Assembly: GCA_013330315.1 (NCBI GenBank)
Contig: DUIO01000167.1
Span: 300 to 10,658 of the forward strand
From: Methanosarcina sp.
GTDB lineage: Archaea; Halobacteriota; Methanosarcinia; Methanosarcinales; Methanosarcinaceae
Direction of reading: 5' to 3'
Length of the DNA: 10,359 bases
The notes under the pieces: generated by a model
The model's input: the letters and a program-made list of their open reading frames with translations, nothing else
What the model was told of the DNA's origin: nothing
Databases searched by the model: none
Position numbers and translations under genes: made by a program
In this document: piece by piece, positions 1 to 7,235 of the stretch
Layout: the number at the start of each line of letters is the position of its first letter
Position numbering within the stretch: the first letter of the stretch is position 1

Positions 1-1
1 T

Positions 2-1819
2 GGAGTTCATGCCAGAGCACAGGAATCAAAGCAGAAATGCTCAAATTTCTGCAACCAGAAACCCAATCCCAGTTTTTCAGGGTCTACTGCTGATACGATA
101 TTACAGCTTCAGAGAACTGCAGGTAATCAGGCAGTCCAGAAACTGATTAAATCAAGAGCTCTGCAGGCTAAGCTCAAAATCAGCCAGCCTAATGACATCT
201 ACGAGCAGGAAGCTGATAGGGTGGCTAATGAAGTGATGCGAATGCCTTTGAAAACGGGAGACAGCGACCAGTCATCAGTGGACAGTACAAGCACGAAACC
301 CGTAAATCAATTGAAGCCAGGCTGCCTGTTTGCCAAGGGTCCCCCGTGCGGGGAAGAGGAACTTCTTGAAAGAACGACCATGCCTCAGATGATGCATTAT
401 CCCGATCCTGATTCCGGCCAAGGCCCCGATGTTCCGCCGTCAGCGGAGTCAGCCATCAGATCGCTCACAGGTAGGGGGCAATATCTCTCCCGGTCTGAGC
501 GCTCTTTCTTCGAGCCGCACTTTGGGCATGATTTCGGTGGTGTGCGCATACACTCCGGACATGACGCCGGTGAATTGGCCGATGCTTTATGTGCAAAGGC
601 GTTCACGGTGGGGAAGGATGTGGTGTTCGGTGAGGGGGAGCACATTATGGGAACGAGCAAAGGACGGCGCCTATTAGCACATGAGCTAACGCATGTGGTG
701 CAGCAGTCAAGGTCACAATTGCCTATCACTACTGCGACCCGACCCGGCTTGGTGCAACGACAGAAAGGCGATGCGAAGCAAGCGGCGCGAGCCAGGGTAG
801 ACGCGGCGATGAAAAAACTCAAGGCGAAATTCGGACTGGCTAAGGTCACTGAGGAAAATGGTGCCACGTGGAGTGAGTCAGAGTTAGCGAAGGTCGATGC
901 TGCCTTCTCAAAAGTAAGCAAGGAAGATCAACCGTTACTCAAGGATTTACATCTGGTTCGTACGGACAAATTTGAACCTTTTGTGCGGCAAGGGAAAACA
1001 TTCAAGATCGCCGGGACGACCTTCGGTATTGGAATGATAAAACTGGCTAGGGAAGCGTTTCAGGGCGATGCTAGTACGATCCTTCACGAGGTCGGCCATT
1101 TGATACAAAATAAAGTGGCTTCCGCGATGCTAGAGAAGTCCAAGGCCAAGTTTGATCTCGAAGCGACAAGACTAATACTGGCAGAGGGACAGAAAAAGGC
1201 TCCCACTCGGGTGGGCCACGAGATACAAGCCTTTGTCGCAGCACTCAGCCTGGTGTCGGCAGCGGCTATCGATCTGATGAATAGCGGCGAAGATGACCGG
1301 ACAGCTAAGCAAAGTGTTCTGGATGATGCCAAAATGCAAGCCGACATTGCTCGGCTAGAGGTTGAACGGCTTACGAACGATGATGCCGCAAAGACTTGGT
1401 TAGAAGTCCACGACAGGCAGCAAAAGTGGGTTGAGGCAATCGAGAAATATGCAGAGGAGAAGGGAAAAAAGAACCTGACAGGTTTCATTGATGTGGTCAC
1501 GAAGAACAACCTCGCACGGAAGAGGTATGCTCCGTTCACAGACTATGTAGCAGCTCACTGGCCAACTAAGCCGGAAGAATTCTTTGCACAATCATTTCAC
1601 ACGTGGCGCACTAACCCGAATTACATGAAGAGGAATATGAAACCTCTCTTCGATTGGTTCGAGAAGGGAGGCCATCGGGAGAGTAAAGGCTATCTGGAGG
1701 GCAAAGGCGCAATTGAAACAGTGCGTGAAGCTGCCCCCGTGATATATGAGCTGGGGAAAGAATTCAAGGAGACCTTTTGGCCTAAGGAGTTTCAAGATGC
1801 CATCTTTGGAAACCAGTAG
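2..1819 (+). CDS. eCIS-core (DUF4157) protein with C-terminal lethal-factor-like zinc metalloprotease (5' partial)
   Basis: The frame is open from base 2, so the start lies left of the window. Alignment with the leader at 2709 (MVEKTGVKARTQ) suggests only about five codons are missing; an ATG at 221 is internal. Counting GGA at base 2 as residue 1, the protein has a shared leader (1-50), the motif KLKISQPNDIYEQEADRVA (about 60-78) and an eCIS-core/DUF4157 domain (about 150-235) with HELTH at 227-231. The C-terminal part carries a second zinc site, HEVGH, at 362-366. Near the end is YVAAHWPTKPEEFFAQSF, with E526 as the likely third ligand. HExGH followed by EFFAxxF is the signature of anthrax lethal factor-type metalloproteases. 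The inferred role is a protease toxin carried by the eCIS-core module and acting in a target cell. A helical, charged stretch of about 160 residues separates the two active-site motifs. The family call is firm for DUF4157 and good for the protease; the target is unknown. Confidence 0.88.
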   Translation, partial: GVHARAQESKQKCSNFCNQKPNPSFSGSTADTILQLQRTAGNQAVQKLIKSRALQAKLKISQPNDIYEQEADRVANEVMRMPLKTGDSDQSSVDSTSTKPVNQLKPGCLFAKGPPCGEEELLERTTMPQMMHYPDPDSGQGPDVPPSAESAIRSLTGRGQYLSRSERSFFEPHFGHDFGGVRIHSGHDAGELADALCAKAFTVGKDVVFGEGEHIMGTSKGRRLLAHELTHVVQQSRSQLPITTATRPGLVQRQKGDAKQAARARVDAAMKKLKAKFGLAKVTEENGATWSESELAKVDAAFSKVSKEDQPLLKDLHLVRTDKFEPFVRQGKTFKIAGTTFGIGMIKLAREAFQGDASTILHEVGHLIQNKVASAMLEKSKAKFDLEATRLILAEGQKKAPTRVGHEIQAFVAALSLVSAAAIDLMNSGEDDRTAKQSVLDDAKMQADIARLEVERLTNDDAAKTWLEVHDRQQKWVEAIEKYAEEKGKKNLTGFIDVVTKNNLARKRYAPFTDYVAAHWPTKPEEFFAQSFHTWRTNPNYMKRNMKPLFDWFEKGGHRESKGYLEGKGAIETVREAAPVIYELGKEFKETFWPKEFQDAIFGNQ

Positions 1820-1843
1820 CGATCATTCCCGGCACGTGTTTAG

Positions 1844-1879
1844 TTCAATCAGGGATGATAAATTCAATCAGGGATGATA
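1844..1879 (+). repeat. 17-bp direct repeat, period 19, across the YkgJ start
   Basis: The string ttcaatcagggatgata occurs at 1844-1860 and again, identically, at 1863-1879. Each copy contains an ATG, at 1855 and 1874, but the period of 19 puts them in different frames, so only the first reads into the YkgJ protein. The duplication leaves the YkgJ N-terminus partly made of repeat sequence and makes the true start ambiguous. Confidence 0.85.
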
Positions 1880-2478
1880 TATCCCAGGGTCTCCTTTACA
1901 CTCACACCCGTATCGGTGACAACACCAGGAAGATACTGGAGTCCACTTCGTTTCTCTACAGTCTTATAGAGTTGCTCAACGAAAAAGGGGTGATTACGAT
2001 CGAAGAGCTTGATGAAAGGAGATGGCAGGTCGCTGAGCGCCTGGTCAGGGAGTTCGCCGAGAGCGGACTCGGGCTCACGTACCAGGGTCCTGAATACGGC
2101 AAGTACACTTTTGATAAGGAAGCAGATGTCGATTGTGAGAGCAGGCTGGATACGTGTAAAGCAGTATGCTGTAAATTGCCATTTGCGCTGTCAAAACAGG
2201 ATGTAGAAGAGGGGATCATCCGCTGGGAGTTCGGCCGGCCTTATCTGATCGCGCACGGTGGTAATGGTTACTGTGTGCATCTGGACCGGAATACCTATAA
2301 GTGCACAGTTCGGGAACACCTGACAGTACCATGTATGGATTTTGATTGCAGGAATAATAAACAATGGCATGTCTGGGATGATTATGAGAAGAAGATCCTT
2401 AATCCTGAATTGGTGGAACGGATTGACAAAGATAATAGTAAAATCTATTCTTCCTGTTTATCAAACGAATTCAAGTGA
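1855..2478 (+). CDS. YkgJ-family cysteine-cluster protein
   Basis: This 207-residue protein has an N-terminal helical part (about 30-70, with LIELLNEKGVITIEELDERR) and a cysteine-cluster domain. The cysteines are C94, C101, C105 and C106 (CKAVCC), C140, C150 and C160/C165 (PCMDFDCR). This spacing fits the YkgJ/UPF0153 family (CxxxCC followed by scattered Cys and a terminal PC...CR), thought to bind zinc or an iron-sulfur cluster. No enzymatic reaction is established for the family. It is predicted cytoplasmic, with no signal peptide or membrane segment visible. It lies 35 bases after the metalloprotease gene and is probably co-transcribed with it. The start is uncertain: ATG 1855 has only AGGG two bases upstream, no good Shine-Dalgarno, and sits inside a short duplicated sequence. 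An accessory role toward the neighbouring eCIS-core proteins is possible but unproven. Confidence 0.85.
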   Translation: MINSIRDDISQGLLYTHTRIGDNTRKILESTSFLYSLIELLNEKGVITIEELDERRWQVAERLVREFAESGLGLTYQGPEYGKYTFDKEADVDCESRLDTCKAVCCKLPFALSKQDVEEGIIRWEFGRPYLIAHGGNGYCVHLDRNTYKCTVREHLTVPCMDFDCRNNKQWHVWDDYEKKILNPELVERIDKDNSKIYSSCLSNEFK

Positions 2479-2708
2479 TTAATTTCCTGTTATTTTTGTT
2501 AAAAACGAGTATAAGCAGTTACTAACCGTGTCTTACCAGATTTGAGAGCCTGTCTAATGCTTATGATTCTCAGTAACTAACCATCACGACCGATATTTAA
2601 TCTAATATTTTCATTTTGTGGGTGCACTTTTGAATTTTTGGCACAGTTTTCAATCTCTGGCTGGTATAATTAAAATCTAAATTACCAGATATAAATTGGG
2701 ATGGGTAT
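2479..2708. other. Intergenic gap with T-tract, small repeats and candidate promoter
   Basis: No convincing ORF is seen here. Just after the YkgJ stop there is a T-rich run (2491-2500, tatttttgtt), which could act as an archaeal U-tract terminator. A 12-base near-repeat, cagttactaacc at 2516-2527 and cagtaactaacc at 2571-2582, differs at one base. The last 50 bases before 2709 carry the promoter candidate listed separately. The gap suggests that the 1414-residue gene is transcribed independently of the gene pair upstream. Confidence 0.5.
2661..2689 (+). promoter_or_regulatory. Candidate TATA element inside an imperfect inverted repeat
   Basis: CTGGTA at 2661-2666 pairs with TACCAG at 2683-2688. 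The match extends inward (ATT with AAT) if two bases are bulged. An A/T-rich stretch, tataattaaaat (2665-2676), lies in the left arm and loop. A TATA box there would place transcription start near 2690, giving a short leader of about 20 bases before ATG 2709. Overlap of a dyad with a TATA element would suit an operator. The ribosome site before 2709 (gggatgggtat) is weak. Confidence 0.35.
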
Positions 2709-5700
2709 ATGGTTGAAAAAACTGGAGTTAAAGCCAGAACACAAGAAACAAAGCAGAAATGCTCGAATTCTTGCAAACAAAATACTAGCTATATTCCTTC
2801 AGTTTCTCCTGCCGATAGAATCCTGCAACTTCAAAGAACTGTGGGTAATCAGGCAGTCCAGAGGTTGATCAGGTCAGGAACTTCACAGGCTAAATCAAGA
2901 ACTTTGCAGGCTAAACTCAGGATAGGTCAGCCTGATGATATTTATGAACAGGAAGCTGATAGGGTTGCTGAGCAGGTTATGAGAATGCCTGGGCCGCAGG
3001 TTTCAGAGGGAAGACAGGTAAGAATGAAGACTTCAAACCACATCCTGAATAACTCTCTACAGCTCAGGTGTCCAAAGTGTATTAAGAACAACCCAAAAAA
3101 GGAAGAAGAGGAGGGAACTCTGCAGAAAAAAAAGGGTTCTAGCCCGATTTTCGAAGGGACTCCGGAATTGGAGTTTGATATCAGCAACTCCCGTTCAGGT
3201 GGCCAGCCTTTGACAGAATCTGTGCGAGCTTTCTATGAGCCGCGCTTTGGACATGATTTCAGTCAGGTGCGTGTGCACACGGATTCAAAGGCAGTGCAGA
3301 TGAACCGTGACCTGCAGGCACAGGCATTCACGTATAAGAAGGACATCTATTACGGAGGCGGAAAAGCTCCTGATAAAAATGAGCTGACTGCCCATGAGTT
3401 GACACATGTGGTGCAACAATCAGCGGAAAGTAATTATCAAACAACAATTGAACCGAAAAACAACGAACATAAGCAAACGGCCTATAGTACTGCCAGAGGA
3501 AGTATTAATCTTCAGGGAAAAATACAGCCCACCGACAGCTGGGCACATAGACTAATAGTTCAGCAGATTGACCCCGGAAACCATGGAATATTAAATTCTG
3601 CTCAAAAAGTATCAGGCACTCGACTCCAAAAAAAAAGCGAACTTGACGACGAAATAGCTGACACTCATTCTAGCGGTAATGCAATAAAGGTCGGAACTGG
3701 TGGTAATGAGACTCCAAAAATGTCAGAATGCCCGCGTGTACCTACCGGATTGGGAAATATCAGTCCCGATCCTTTATGTCCCAAAGCCACCCACGCTGGT
3801 ACCAATGAACTGAAACGCTTCAATTTCTGCCTCGATTCTGATAAATTAGACCCTCCAGAGCAACTGGAAGGCCTAAACAGTATTATAAGAGACAATCATC
3901 CTTCAACACGGTTTTTAATACACGGATATGCCAGTCCAGAAGGCGATCCAGCTTATAATTTCCGGCTTGCCTGTCATCGTGCCAATAAGATTTCAAAAGC
4001 ATTGGAACCCCTGCTGGGTGAGCAGGTCCGCACCAGGCTGCTCGATCAGAAGCCGAATTTAGAAGAAGATCAGGTAAATGCGGAAATTAAAGCTGAGATC
4101 CAGAGCCGGATCGAGACTGCTTCTCAAGGCCCTACTAACAAGTTTGGCGCTTCAGAGTTTAACCGAGTCGCTCTGGTCTATGGGCAGATCCCAGGTGGGG
4201 AAAAGCCTATGGAACCGAGTTGTGCTGAGGCTCCTCGCCATGTTGGGGACATTAAACCGGAAATTCCATGTGATGAACCAACGATCGATCTAAAAAATAT
4301 GAGCGGCAGCCCGCAATTGGGGCATTTCCATTTCTGCCTCGATTCGGACGTTTTGGCATCAGTTAACCCTTCATCTATTGAAAAATTTGCTCATCGCCAG
4401 GCAGCAAGCGCTAATTTCGTGGTTCATGGCTTTGCCAGTATCGAAGGCAAGGCTGATTATAACAAGCGGCTTTCCTGTCATCGGGCTTTGCGAGTTGCAC
4501 GTGAGCTGATTAACGTGGGAGTACGGCCAGAGCAAATTAGAGAGGTCAGCGGCCTGGGCGGGACTGATGTGTTTGGGGATGCAGAGTTCAATAGAGTAAC
4601 TGTAGTTCTTGCCGAACGAGGGAAAATTAATCATTTGAAGGATGGCCCAAAGCCAGCGGACACTTTCCGGCAAAAAGAAGTCATTAGGGATGAGGCACGG
4701 GACAGGTTAATGTCTGGGCAATATAATATGGCCGCAGATGCTTATATCTCGCATTGGACGTGTGGAAGGACGGCTACTATAAGGCAAGCAGTTGAGCGTC
4801 TGAAGATTCTTTTGCCTAAAGACAATAAAAACGAACTGCTAAGAGACGAAGCTAATGGTACAGAGGAAAGTCTCGGTGTGAATACTATTCGCCTGTCGAA
4901 TGTTGCATTACGCGCTGATAATCCTGTTGAATGCACAATGGGACGAATTATTGATATGGCTTTTCATCACGCTGTATTAGGGGATTTAGATTTGGGTAGG
5001 GAGCTGTCAACTCCTCTGGATCTTAATATCAAAGGGCTTGACGTTAAGGCTGAATACAAGAAGATGGAGTTACGTCATAAAGCGGGACTGCATTTAGCCC
5101 ATTTGGCTGGCTTTTCGGCATGTATGGGAAGGCATGCCAGTGCAAAACATGTCCCTGGTAGGGGGTCGACAGGGATAGATGAGCCTTTGAACGATGACCC
5201 GCTGGCGAATATGCCTTCTCCTCTTTGCGTAAAAGCGCCCCAACCATCCAGGCTTCTCCCACCAGTAAAGGACGCGAAGGACCGCCAGGCACCAGATTTT
5301 CTTATCTTTGAAAAGAATTATGCTTTAAATAATGGCACTCTTTCCCAGGTAGACATCGATATCAAAGAGGCAACGCTTTCTCACACAACAAAAACGGAGA
5401 ATAATGTAATTAATGCTTCAGCCAGCGTCTCGCTTCTAGGCAAACCAGATGTATTCCCTGACTATGAGATTGGTTTTATCCAGACTATTCTCGATGACTT
5501 GATGCTGGCTGAGTATATTACCGGTCACTACGTTCTTGAGAAGCTTCCTGTGCCAATCCGTGCCGCTGAGGTAAAAGGTGGAGTTCCGGTACCTCCTCCC
5601 TGGACATCTTTGACTGCAATGAAGCGACCTGATGCTAATGGCCAGGTATCTGTAAACGCCAGTTGGAAGTTCAATACGGAATTTGCAACTTATCTTACCT

Positions 5701-6953
5701 ATTTCCGTCCACCAGGAACAGAGCGCCCCGATCGCCTGGATACCTGGCAGCGACATACAAACGTGGCTATCTGGCTTGTCGCGCGCCGTCTAGGGGCTCC
5801 ATTGGACCGTTTTAACGTCCACTTCTTGGATGGAATCACATACGACGTGACCCAAAACTTTGACGTTGACATCAGGCGCGTTCGTGGCAGCTTAGAGATG
5901 CGAGAGTCAGATCTTCCGGATCAGGAACATGAACACTCTATCGGGACAGGATACTTCAGGGTATCTGAGAAATCGCAGGATCAGGCAGATTCACTTCTTG
6001 CACAATTTGACAAACCTGTAGCCGGAGAGATTGACTTAAATCGTCATATAAGTAAAATTCTGCTTCCCGAGATTTCCAAAAGTGGTGTTGGCCTGGAAAT
6101 TGAGGAATTTAAACAGGTTGTGCAACAGATTCTGGATAACCTTGTGGTCTTTGGGTCAGAGGAGGGGATGCTTAAAGGAGAAGAGAGTACACATATGTCT
6201 CGGCTCGGTTTCGTGTTCAATGATCTTTTCGTTACTGTCCCGATAGACCGCAGGATCGGTAGAATCGGTGGTGGACATGGCACTAGCATTAAAAGCCCTG
6301 GCATGGGAAGTTTTGCACTGTTCAATTTGCAAAAGGCGCTTAATCTCCGTCTTCAGAAGCGAGATTTCCTGAAGCAAGGTCGCAGCGTCGTTCTTAAGCC
6401 CGAAGCAATAAAAAGTCTTCCCGGTACCGCAGATATAGCAGAACTCGCATGGACAATACCCCGTTCTCTAGAGGAACCCGTCCTAAAGAATGACAAAATG
6501 ATAATGCGTGATCTAGCTGTAATGTGGGCATGCGCCGAGTCTCAAGATCCATTGAACCAGTTTGAATTAGGGATTTTGTACTGGATGGACCGTGATGGAA
6601 TGTTGCATCGCTTCCCTGATGTAGGTTTAATTAAGGGTAATCCTGAAACACCTGAAGGGTTTCATACAGCATTTCCCTCCGATCCTGACATAACCCATCC
6701 TGCTGGATTCACAATTGGCACAGCTCACACCCACCCGCCTCATTCTTCAGTAGTTTTTGCTCCTTCAGGACCTTCGAGCCAGGATCTGGAAAATGCAAAG
6801 AAGGGATTGACAGGGAGACAGCATTTTGTAGTTGACCAGGATGGTGTGACAGCTTATTTCTCAGATAGCTCCATAGAGTTTAAGGGTAAGTCAGTCCTTC
6901 CTTCCGGGGTAAAATGTGATGATAAAGACCTTTCACCTTCCCATAAACCATAA
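2709..6953 (+). CDS. Large eCIS-core (DUF4157) protein with tandem OmpA-like domains and a C-terminal JAB/DUF4329-like domain
   Basis: This 1414-residue protein is the longest in the window. In order, it has a basic leader with KQKCSN; an ADRILQLQRTVGNQAVQRLI motif (about 38-55); LRIGQPDDIYEQEADRVAEQ (about 70-90); a CPKC knuckle (121-124); and an eCIS-core/DUF4157 domain (about 155-240) with HELTH at 229-233. Two OmpA C-like domains follow. One (about 370-490) has HGYASPEG and an NRVALV end; the other (about 535-640) has HGFASIEG, LSCHRALRVARELI and NRVTVV. Residues 650-1290 are unassigned. The C-terminus has H1340-T-H1342-P and S1356-S-Q-D1359, resembling JAB/MPN metalloisopeptidases or the DUF4329 domain of polymorphic toxins. 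The H-to-S spacing is longer than in a standard JAMM motif. No signal peptide or membrane span is visible. It is inferred to be an injected or surface-acting effector, with the OmpA-like domains perhaps for attachment. An archaeal host without murein makes OmpA-like domains notable. Confidence 0.9.
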   Translation: MVEKTGVKARTQETKQKCSNSCKQNTSYIPSVSPADRILQLQRTVGNQAVQRLIRSGTSQAKSRTLQAKLRIGQPDDIYEQEADRVAEQVMRMPGPQVSEGRQVRMKTSNHILNNSLQLRCPKCIKNNPKKEEEEGTLQKKKGSSPIFEGTPELEFDISNSRSGGQPLTESVRAFYEPRFGHDFSQVRVHTDSKAVQMNRDLQAQAFTYKKDIYYGGGKAPDKNELTAHELTHVVQQSAESNYQTTIEPKNNEHKQTAYSTARGSINLQGKIQPTDSWAHRLIVQQIDPGNHGILNSAQKVSGTRLQKKSELDDEIADTHSSGNAIKVGTGGNETPKMSECPRVPTGLGNISPDPLCPKATHAGTNELKRFNFCLDSDKLDPPEQLEGLNSIIRDNHPSTRFLIHGYASPEGDPAYNFRLACHRANKISKALEPLLGEQVRTRLLDQKPNLEEDQVNAEIKAEIQSRIETASQGPTNKFGASEFNRVALVYGQIPGGEKPMEPSCAEAPRHVGDIKPEIPCDEPTIDLKNMSGSPQLGHFHFCLDSDVLASVNPSSIEKFAHRQAASANFVVHGFASIEGKADYNKRLSCHRALRVARELINVGVRPEQIREVSGLGGTDVFGDAEFNRVTVVLAERGKINHLKDGPKPADTFRQKEVIRDEARDRLMSGQYNMAADAYISHWTCGRTATIRQAVERLKILLPKDNKNELLRDEANGTEESLGVNTIRLSNVALRADNPVECTMGRIIDMAFHHAVLGDLDLGRELSTPLDLNIKGLDVKAEYKKMELRHKAGLHLAHLAGFSACMGRHASAKHVPGRGSTGIDEPLNDDPLANMPSPLCVKAPQPSRLLPPVKDAKDRQAPDFLIFEKNYALNNGTLSQVDIDIKEATLSHTTKTENNVINASASVSLLGKPDVFPDYEIGFIQTILDDLMLAEYITGHYVLEKLPVPIRAAEVKGGVPVPPPWTSLTAMKRPDANGQVSVNASWKFNTEFATYLTYFRPPGTERPDRLDTWQRHTNVAIWLVARRLGAPLDRFNVHFLDGITYDVTQNFDVDIRRVRGSLEMRESDLPDQEHEHSIGTGYFRVSEKSQDQADSLLAQFDKPVAGEIDLNRHISKILLPEISKSGVGLEIEEFKQVVQQILDNLVVFGSEEGMLKGEESTHMSRLGFVFNDLFVTVPIDRRIGRIGGGHGTSIKSPGMGSFALFNLQKALNLRLQKRDFLKQGRSVVLKPEAIKSLPGTADIAELAWTIPRSLEEPVLKNDKMIMRDLAVMWACAESQDPLNQFELGILYWMDRDGMLHRFPDVGLIKGNPETPEGFHTAFPSDPDITHPAGFTIGTAHTHPPHSSVVFAPSGPSSQDLENAKKGLTGRQHFVVDQDGVTAYFSDSSIEFKGKSVLPSGVKCDDKDLSPSHKP
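2874..2915 (+). repeat. 21-bp in-frame tandem duplication in the leader
   Basis: Two 21-base units abut: 2874-2894 encodes SGTSQAK (residues 56-62) and 2895-2915 encodes SRTLQAK (63-69). They match at 18 of 21 bases. The three sister proteins have only one unit at this place (SRALQAK or SGMMQVK), so this gene gained seven codons between its GNQAVQ and LRIGQPDD motifs. Confidence 0.85.
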
Positions 6954-7235
6954 GAATAACCTGGTGGAAGGAAAGAATATTTTCTATTGATTTTGGCCTG
7001 AATTTGATAGTATGTTTTCGAGAACTACTCTTTGCATCAATGGAAGGCTGGAATCGAATTTCTTCTGCTGTCCATAATAAATGTTTTAAAACTTTTGGAA
7101 AATAATTGATTTATTACGATTCTTCGCTTAATAAGATGCATTAGAGCAATTATAATTTAATTTTGGTTTTTTTAAACTTTTGATTTCTAATTGATATTTA
7201 AGGCATAAATTAATAAATATAAAGGGGGGCGGATT
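6954..7235. other. A/T-rich intergenic gap upstream of the cysteine-array gene
   Basis: No supportable gene is seen. A seven-T tract at 7167-7173 (followed by aaac) is a possible terminator for the preceding large gene. TATA-like stretches lie at about 7149-7160 (aattataattta) and 7192-7200 (tgatattta). Either could direct a transcript into the next gene. The last 12 bases hold the G-run described separately. Confidence 0.4.
7224..7232 (+). promoter_or_regulatory. G-rich ribosome-binding candidate before an ATA start
   Basis: The run GGGGGGCGG ends three bases before ATA 7236. It aligns with the Shine-Dalgarno of the sister gene at 9763: cggattata-gctgat here against gtgattatatggctgaa there. 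The comparison shows that the TG of the expected ATG is absent. The site therefore marks where translation probably began ancestrally, and may still begin if ATA or ATT is used. Confidence 0.45.

Noticed and set aside
221..223. ATG 221 as the start of the first gene
   Set aside because: The frame is open to base 2 and matches the sister leaders residue for residue, so this ATG is internal (the M of NEVMRM).
397..921. 174-codon minus-strand frame opposite the first eCIS-core domain
   Set aside because: It is the shadow of a GC-rich coding stretch. The + strand carries the HELTH domain here.
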